Positions 4,435-8,801 of a DNA stretch of 8,801 nt are shown piece by piece. Source of the stretch: an uncultured Eubacteriales bacterium (GTDB lineage: Bacteria; Bacillota_A; Clostridia; Christensenellales; Aristaeellaceae); assembly GCA_902803675.1 (NCBI GenBank), contig CADCQZ010000399.1, positions 1 to 8,801 of the forward strand, read 5' to 3'. Both the position numbers and the translations under genes were made by a program. The notes under the pieces are model-generated. The model ran no database searches. It saw nothing but the letters and a program-made list of their open reading frames with translations, and was not told the origin of the DNA. How positions within the stretch are numbered: the stretch's first letter is position 1; each line of letters begins with the position of its first letter.

Positions 4435-6531
4435 ATGCCGGTTCGGGTGGCTCAGCATTCAGGCTATTGCGCGGGAGTGCGCAGGGCGATGGATCAGGCC
4501 CTGGCGGCGGCGGAACAGGCGAAGGCCGAAGGGCTGAAAGCTTATTCCCTGGGCAGCCTCATCCACAATCCCCTGGCGATGGGCCGGCTGGAAGAAGCCG
4601 GCATCACGGCGGTCAGGAGCCTGGAGGAAGTGCCCGAGGGCCAGGTGGTCATCTTAAGGAGCCACGGTGTGGCGCCGGAAGTGTTCGAGCGCTGCGCCGG
4701 GCGCGGCCTCAAGGCGGTGGACTGCACCTGCGAGTACGTCAAGGCCCTGCACGAGCGCGTCAGGCAGGCGGCCCGGGAAGGGATCAGCGTGATCCTCGTG
4801 GGGGAGCGGCACCATCCCGAGGTGACGGCCACGGCGGCCTGGTACCGGCCGGAGGGGGACTCCTCCCGGTGCATGGTGGTGGAAAACGCGGCGGAGGCCG
4901 ACGCTCTGCCCCCCATGGACAGGGCCCTGGTGGTGAGCCAGACCACCTTTCCCGAAAAGGAATGGGATGAGGTGCTTTCCGCGCTCAGGCCGAAGGTCCG
5001 CGACATGGCCGTGAGGAAGACGATCTGCAACGCCACGGCGAAAAGGCTGGAGGAAGCCGAGAACATCGCCGGCAGCAGCGACTGCGTGATCGTCATCGGG
5101 GGGCTGGAGAGCGCCAATACCCGAAGGCTGTACGAGGCGTGCCTCAAAAAGTGCCCCCGTACCTGTTTGGTGGAACGTGAGGCGGATATTCCGCAGCACT
5201 TTTATGATATCCACAAAGATTTTATCGGTGTGACCGCCGGGGCATCCACCCCGGACTGGTTGCTCAAGGAGGTTGTAGCACACATGGATGAGTTGGAAAA
5301 GAATGTCCCCGTGGAAGAGAATGCCCCTGTTGTTGAAGAAGTCGCTCCTGTAGCAGACGCCCCTGCGGACGAAGCGGCACCCGTTCAGGAAGGGCAGCCT
5401 GCCGAAGAAGTGAGTGAGGAGGAACAGGGCAATCGGGATTTCCTGGCGGATCTTGACAAGTCCCTGGTGCGCATCCGCAACGGTCAGACCCTCATGGGCA
5501 AGGTCGAGCAGGTCACTGACGACGAGATCGGCGTGAACATCGGTTACAAGTCCGACGGGATCCTCAAGAAGGAAGACATGGTGGACAAGGACGTCAAGGT
5601 CGGCGACGAGATCGAGGTCGAGGTCGTCAAGGTCAATGACGGCGAAGGCAACGTGCTCCTGTCCCAGCGCAATATCATCAACCGCAAGGTGTGGGACGCC
5701 CTGATGGAAAAATACGAGAAGGGCGAATACATCGAGGCCGTGGGCAAGGAAGCCGTCAAGGGCGGCCTGATCGCTCTGGTCGACGGCGTGCGCGCTTTCG
5801 TGCCCGCTTCCCGCCTGGCGCTGAACTATGTGGATAAGATCGCTCAGTTCGTGGGCCAGCCCATGAAGCTGAAGATCATCGACGTGGACACCCAGAAGAA
5901 GCGCATCGTCGCCAGCCGCAAGGATGTCCTCATCGAGGAAAAAGCCGCCCAGAAGGCGGAAGCCTGGGAGCGCCTGGAAGAGGGCGCCGTGGTCAAGGGC
6001 ATCGTTCGCCGCTTCGCCTCCTTCGGCGCGTTCGTCGATCTGGGCGGCGTGGACGGCCTGATCCACGTGACCGACCTGAGCTGGAGCCGTGTGAACCAGC
6101 CCGGCGACATCCTCAAGATCAACCAGGAAGTGGACGTGAAGATCCTGTCCCTGGACCGTGAAAAGGAGCGCATCCAGCTGGGTTACAAGCAGCTGCAGCC
6201 CCGTCCCTGGGACAACGTGGAAGAGAAGTACCCCGTGGGCTGCGTCCTGGAGCGCCCCGTGGTCCGCATCAGGGAATTCGGCGCCTTCATCGAGCTGGAG
6301 CCCGGTGTTGACGGCCTCGTGCATATCTCCCAGTGCGCCCAGACCCGCATCGGCAAGGTGGAGGAAGTCCTCTCCGTGGGCCAGATCGTCCGGGTCAAGG
6401 TGCTCAACGTGGATCCCGAAGCCAAGCGCATCAGCCTGAGCATCCGCGCCGTGCTGGATGACGAGGCCGCCGCCATGGCCGAAATGCCCGTGGAAGAGTA
6501 CGTCGACGCTCCCGCGGAGGATCAGGAATAA
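4435..6531 (+). CDS. ispH-rpsA: IspH (HMBPP reductase) fused to ribosomal protein S1
   Basis: One uninterrupted 698-residue frame. Residues 1-283 are IspH, the [4Fe-4S] enzyme making IPP and DMAPP in the last step of the MEP pathway. The cluster cysteines are C12 (GYCAGVRRA), C99 (CTCEYV) and C198 (TICNAT); the substrate-site residues H44, H77, H127 and E129 and the C-terminal STPDWL motif are present. Residues 284-338 are an acidic Ala/Pro/Glu linker. Four S1 RNA-binding domains follow at about 350-419, 431-500, 517-588 and 600-672, the last two being the best preserved (FGAFVDL/FGAFIEL and DGLIH/DGLVH), then a short acidic tail. S1 binds mRNA on the 30S ribosome. Start ATG 4435 has GGGAGG 4 nt upstream. 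Fusions of this kind are known in Clostridia. An internal site at 5266-5286 may also yield free S1, and arginine codon use changes sharply at the junction. Confidence 0.95.
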   Translation: MPVRVAQHSGYCAGVRRAMDQALAAAEQAKAEGLKAYSLGSLIHNPLAMGRLEEAGITAVRSLEEVPEGQVVILRSHGVAPEVFERCAGRGLKAVDCTCEYVKALHERVRQAAREGISVILVGERHHPEVTATAAWYRPEGDSSRCMVVENAAEADALPPMDRALVVSQTTFPEKEWDEVLSALRPKVRDMAVRKTICNATAKRLEEAENIAGSSDCVIVIGGLESANTRRLYEACLKKCPRTCLVEREADIPQHFYDIHKDFIGVTAGASTPDWLLKEVVAHMDELEKNVPVEENAPVVEEVAPVADAPADEAAPVQEGQPAEEVSEEEQGNRDFLADLDKSLVRIRNGQTLMGKVEQVTDDEIGVNIGYKSDGILKKEDMVDKDVKVGDEIEVEVVKVNDGEGNVLLSQRNIINRKVWDALMEKYEKGEYIEAVGKEAVKGGLIALVDGVRAFVPASRLALNYVDKIAQFVGQPMKLKIIDVDTQKKRIVASRKDVLIEEKAAQKAEAWERLEEGAVVKGIVRRFASFGAFVDLGGVDGLIHVTDLSWSRVNQPGDILKINQEVDVKILSLDREKERIQLGYKQLQPRPWDNVEEKYPVGCVLERPVVRIREFGAFIELEPGVDGLVHISQCAQTRIGKVEEVLSVGQIVRVKVLNVDPEAKRISLSIRAVLDDEAAAMAEMPVEEYVDAPAEDQE
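5266..5286 (+). promoter_or_regulatory. Possible internal ribosome-binding site and start for free S1
   Basis: AAGGAGG (5266-5272) lies 11 nt before an in-frame ATG (5284-5286), exactly where IspH ends and the acidic S1 linker begins (MDELEKNV). Initiation there would give a 415-residue S1-only protein. Caution: AAGGAGGTT encodes Lys-Glu-Val of the IspH C-terminus, so the Shine-Dalgarno match could be a by-product of the protein sequence, and the spacing is rather long. Confidence 0.5.
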
Positions 6532-6550
6532 TCCTTACTAAGTCACGACA

Positions 6551-6585
6551 GGGCACCGTGCTTTTTGAGCGCGGTGCTCTTCTTT
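6551..6585 (+). terminator. Rho-independent terminator of ispH-rpsA
   Basis: Arms 6551-6561 and 6569-6579 pair over 11 bp with two G-T wobbles around a TTTTTGA loop. The T-rich run TTCTTT (6580-6585) follows. It starts 20 nt after the rpsA stop. Confidence 0.75.
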
Positions 6586-6606
6586 GATGAAAGGCGGACG
6601 ATATCT

Positions 6607-7806
6607 ATGCGTTTTACGGCGCGTCTCACATCCCTGATGTGCGTGCTTTTCCTGCTGCTGCCCCTGTTTGGCGCCGGGGCGGAGGAGATCGAAGCCCGGG
6701 ACCTGAGGGAGGACTGCAAATACACCACCAGCGGCGGCAAGTTCAAGATCACCCGGCTCTACGACGGGAGATACAACACCACCTGGAAGTCCTATCAGCA
6801 GCGCCATCCCTTCATCGAGGTGAAGGCGCCCGCGGGCGAGAAGATCTGCGGCGTCTACCTGTGCTTCGGCGAGGATGTGCGTCCCTTCGAGATCAGGGAC
6901 GCCGCGGGGGACACGGTCTATACCTCCGAAAGCCTGTACGCGCACCAGTACGTGCCGCTCGATGGCACGGAGGAGATCACCATCCGCCTCACCGAGGACC
7001 GGCAGCGCGTCCTGGAGGTGAGCGAGATCCACGTGTTCACCCAGGGTACCGTGCCCGACTGGGTACAGCAGTGGCAGCCCACTTTGGAAAAGGCGGACCT
7101 GATGGTGCTGGTGGCCCATCCGGACGATGAGATCCTCTTCTTCGGCGGCGCCATCCCCCGCTACGCGGCGGAGGAAAAGAAGGCCGTGATCGTGGCCACC
7201 ATGACCTGCGGCACCTACGAGCGGCGCAGCGAACTGCTGGACGGGCTGTGGTACGCCGGGATCCGGAATTACCCCGTATTGGGGGATTTCTGGGACAAGT
7301 ACTCCAAGAATATCGACACGGCCTATAAAAACTGGGGCAAAAGCAAGGTGGACAAATACATCGTGTCCCTCTTGAGGACTTACCGGCCGGAGGTGGTGCT
7401 GACCCACGACTCGAACGGCGAGTACGGGCACGGCGCCCACAAGATCTGCGCCGACGCGGCGAGGCGCTGCTTCGACCGGGCGGCGGACCCGGACTATGCT
7501 CCCGAGACCGGTGAAGCGTGGCAGGTGAAGAAACTGTACCTGCACCTGTACCGGGAGGGACAGATCGAGATGGACTGGGATCAGCCCCTTGAGGCCTTCG
7601 GCGGCATGACGGGCTTCGAGGTGGCGCAGGAAATGTACCGCCATCACATCTCGCAGCAGGACAAGGGTCAGAAGGTCAACGGGAAGTTCCAGGTCTTCGT
7701 GGTGGAGCCCCGGGACAGCGCTTACTCCTGCTACCGCTTCGGGTTGGTAAAGTCCGTGGTGGGGGAGGATGTGGAAAAGAACGACTTTTTCGAGAACGTG
7801 CCGTGA
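6607..7806 (+). CDS. Secreted PIG-L/LmbE-family deacetylase with N-terminal discoidin-like domain
   Basis: A 399-residue protein. Residues 1-25 are a signal peptide (Arg-containing n-region, Leu/Phe-rich core, AGA cleavage site before E26), so the mature protein is exported; there is no lipobox Cys. Residues about 30-145 resemble a discoidin (F5/8 type C) carbohydrate-binding beta-sandwich, with the (L/Y)DGRYNTTW motif. Residues about 163-300 are a PIG-L metal-dependent de-N-acetylase: AHPDDE (H171, D174 expected zinc ligands, D173 catalytic) and HDSNGEYGHGAHK (H275 third ligand, H278). The family removes N-acetyl groups from GlcNAc-containing sugars or conjugates; an extracellular glycan substrate is inferred from export and the binding domain. 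ATG 6607 is preferred to an in-frame GTG-like start at 6565 because the signal peptide begins there; its Shine-Dalgarno site is weak (AAAGGCGG). It overlaps the NUDIX gene by 4 nt. Confidence 0.87.
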   Translation: MRFTARLTSLMCVLFLLLPLFGAGAEEIEARDLREDCKYTTSGGKFKITRLYDGRYNTTWKSYQQRHPFIEVKAPAGEKICGVYLCFGEDVRPFEIRDAAGDTVYTSESLYAHQYVPLDGTEEITIRLTEDRQRVLEVSEIHVFTQGTVPDWVQQWQPTLEKADLMVLVAHPDDEILFFGGAIPRYAAEEKKAVIVATMTCGTYERRSELLDGLWYAGIRNYPVLGDFWDKYSKNIDTAYKNWGKSKVDKYIVSLLRTYRPEVVLTHDSNGEYGHGAHKICADAARRCFDRAADPDYAPETGEAWQVKKLYLHLYREGQIEMDWDQPLEAFGGMTGFEVAQEMYRHHISQQDKGQKVNGKFQVFVVEPRDSAYSCYRFGLVKSVVGEDVEKNDFFENVP

Positions 7807-8366
7807 GAAAACTGATCGGGATCCTGGAAGATTATGAGCCGGTGAACGCCCAGGAGGCGAAGGACAAAACGGCCATCCTCCGCCTGTGCGGTGAGCCCCG
7901 CATCCTGTTCAGGGACTGTCTCCACGCCCATTTCACCGCCTCCGCCTGGGTGACGGACCCAAAAGGGGAGCGTTTCCTGATGGCGTGGCACAACATCTAC
8001 CGCGCCTGGGCCTGGACAGGCGGGCATGCGGACGGGGAGGCGGACCTGGAAAAAACGGCCTTCAGGGAGGCCCGGGAGGAGAGCGGCATCGCCCATATCC
8101 GCCCGGTGCGGCACGAGCCCTTTTCCCTGGAGGTGCTCACCGTGGACGGGCACGAAAAAAACGGCGTGTGGGTGCCGGGGCATCTGCACCTCAATGTGAC
8201 CTATCTGCTCCTGGGAGAAATGTCGGATCCCCTGCGCCCCAAGGAGGACGAGAACGCGGCCGTGAAATGGATGACCGCGGATGAGATCATGCGGGACTGC
8301 ACCGAAACATGGATGAAGGAGCGGGTCTACTCAAAGCTGATCGAAAAAACGAAGACGTGGCTGTGA
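7803..8366 (+). CDS. NUDIX hydrolase
   Basis: A 187-residue cytoplasmic pyrophosphohydrolase-type protein. The Nudix box is at residues 73-96, GGHADGEADLEKTAF followed by REAREESGI, with the catalytic REUxEE core intact (R88, E89, E92, E93). The early Glu sits one place before the textbook spacing, as in the known GGHADGD-type subgroup. The family splits nucleoside diphosphates linked to another moiety; the substrate cannot be read. The GTG start at 7803 forms GTGA with the stop of the deacetylase gene and has no clear Shine-Dalgarno of its own, so translation is probably coupled. No in-frame ATG near the N-terminus gives a better start. A functional link to the secreted deacetylase is not evident, since the two act in different compartments. 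Confidence 0.88.
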   Translation: MRKLIGILEDYEPVNAQEAKDKTAILRLCGEPRILFRDCLHAHFTASAWVTDPKGERFLMAWHNIYRAWAWTGGHADGEADLEKTAFREAREESGIAHIRPVRHEPFSLEVLTVDGHEKNGVWVPGHLHLNVTYLLLGEMSDPLRPKEDENAAVKWMTADEIMRDCTETWMKERVYSKLIEKTKTWL

Positions 8367-8395
8367 CGCCTCCCGCAGGATCGCGGCTCCATAAC

Positions 8396-8439
8396 AAAAA
8401 ACTGTGAAGACATGACATTAGTCAGCTTCACAGTTTTTT
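8396..8439 (+). terminator. Strong bidirectional terminator between convergent genes
   Basis: A perfect 14-bp inverted repeat, AAAAAACTGTGAAG (8396-8409) and its complement (8426-8439), surrounds a 16-nt loop that itself holds TGAC / GTCA. The core stem CTGTGAAG/CTTCACAG has a run of six T on the outgoing side in both directions. It therefore serves the NUDIX gene and, read the other way, the ROK-family gene. Confidence 0.9.
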
Positions 8440-8491
8440 ATTCGGAATGATGCAGGGCGTCCCGCTCGGGCCTGCCGCGCCGGGATCCGAT

Positions 8492-8526
8492 CCGCGCCTC
8501 TGTCCCGCCCAACGGGAAAGGCGCGG
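8492..8526 (-). terminator. GC-rich two-part hairpin after the ROK gene
   Basis: An outer stem CCGCGCCT / AGGCGCGG (8492-8499 / 8519-8526) and an inner stem TCCCG / CGGGA (8503-8507 / 8513-8517) lie 10 nt beyond the ROK-family stop. No T-tract follows on the minus strand, so it is either a weak terminator ahead of the strong one at 8396-8439 or an mRNA 3'-end stabiliser. The rest of the 8440-8535 gap shows nothing. Confidence 0.4.
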
Positions 8527-8535
8527 CCGGGAAAG

Positions 8536-8801
8536 CTACGGCAGCTGGAAGGTCTCGGTGCGGATGGTCACTCCGATGGCCTCCGCCGCCAGGAAGCAGG
8601 CGCCCACGGACCCGGCGCTGTTCCCCAGCCGGGGCGTGACGATCCGGGGCATGGCCAGGCCCCGGAGGCCGGCGGGATCACGCTCGAACTCCTGCCTGAC
8701 GCGGCTGAGCAGCACTTCGCCGGCGGAGCCCACGCCCCCGCCCAGGATGAGCATATCCGGCCGGAACATGTGGATCACGCTTCTAAGGCCGATGCACAGC
8801 T
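8536..8801 (-). CDS. ROK-family sugar kinase or regulator, C-terminal part (5' end outside window)
   Basis: The minus-strand frame is open from the right edge to TAG at 8536-8538, about 88 residues. It reads as the end of a ROK protein: the helix CIGLRSVIHMFRPDMLI, the phosphate-binding turn LGGGVGSAGEVLL, then MPRIVTPRLGNSAGSVGACFLAAEA, the usual C-terminal layout of glucokinase-like ROK proteins. The ATP loop (DxGxT), the catalytic Asp and the zinc motif lie outside the window, so a kinase cannot be told from a NagC/XylR-type repressor. A GTG within the frame at 8778 is not a start, because homologous sequence continues upstream to the edge. It is convergent with the NUDIX gene and separated from it by the terminator at 8396-8439. 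Confidence 0.85.
   Translation of the reverse strand, partial: LCIGLRSVIHMFRPDMLILGGGVGSAGEVLLSRVRQEFERDPAGLRGLAMPRIVTPRLGNSAGSVGACFLAAEAIGVTIRTETFQLP

Noticed and set aside
4654..6324. A very long open frame on the minus strand opposite ispH-rpsA (556 codons)
   Set aside because: It is the antisense of a clearly conserved gene. The predicted protein is His/Asp/Leu-rich with no domain, a common effect of GC-rich codon bias on the opposite strand.
6538..7647. Long minus-strand open frame opposite the PIG-L gene (369 codons)
   Set aside because: Same reason: the plus strand carries intact PIG-L motifs and a signal peptide, while the minus frame shows no family features or good start signal.

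Overview
The window looks like chromosome of a GC-rich member of the Bacillota, most likely class Clostridia. The main reason is a single open frame joining IspH (HMBPP reductase) to ribosomal protein S1, an arrangement known from Clostridia, next to the cmk and plsC genes that often accompany it there. Strong AGGAGG-type ribosome binding sites fit. Species cannot be named from the sequence alone. No rRNA, tRNA, CRISPR array, insertion sequence or phage gene is visible.

Layout. 1-566 (+): 3' end of a surface or secreted protein made of about 80-residue Ig-like repeats, followed by a hairpin. 648-1589 (+): an adenosine-deaminase-family amidohydrolase, followed by two terminators that separate it from a convergent operon. 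3737-1710 (-): a tightly overlapped operon cmk > plsC > HTH regulator, with 8-nt and 4-nt overlaps, read from a good sigma-A-type promoter at 3797-3825. 3826-4376: a gene-free stretch carrying two degenerate tandem copies of a structured, palindrome-rich element. 4435-6531 (+): the ispH-rpsA fusion with its own promoter and terminator. 6607-8366 (+): a secreted discoidin-like/PIG-L deacetylase overlapping a NUDIX hydrolase by 4 nt. 8396-8439: a strong bidirectional terminator. 8536-8801 (-): C-terminal part of a ROK-family kinase or regulator that runs off the window.

How it fits together. cmk (pyrimidine nucleotide supply), plsC (phosphatidic acid synthesis), ispH (isoprenoid precursors) and rpsA (translation) form a housekeeping block. 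Here it is split into two divergent units with the repeat element between them. The third gene of the cmk operon encodes a LexA/CI-like regulator whose self-cleavage residues look replaced.

The points most worth a second look are the tandem structured repeat, the sharp arginine-codon change inside the ispH-rpsA frame together with an internal ribosome-binding site and ATG exactly at the junction, and the apparently non-cleavable S24-like regulator. I saw no clear defence or mobile system.
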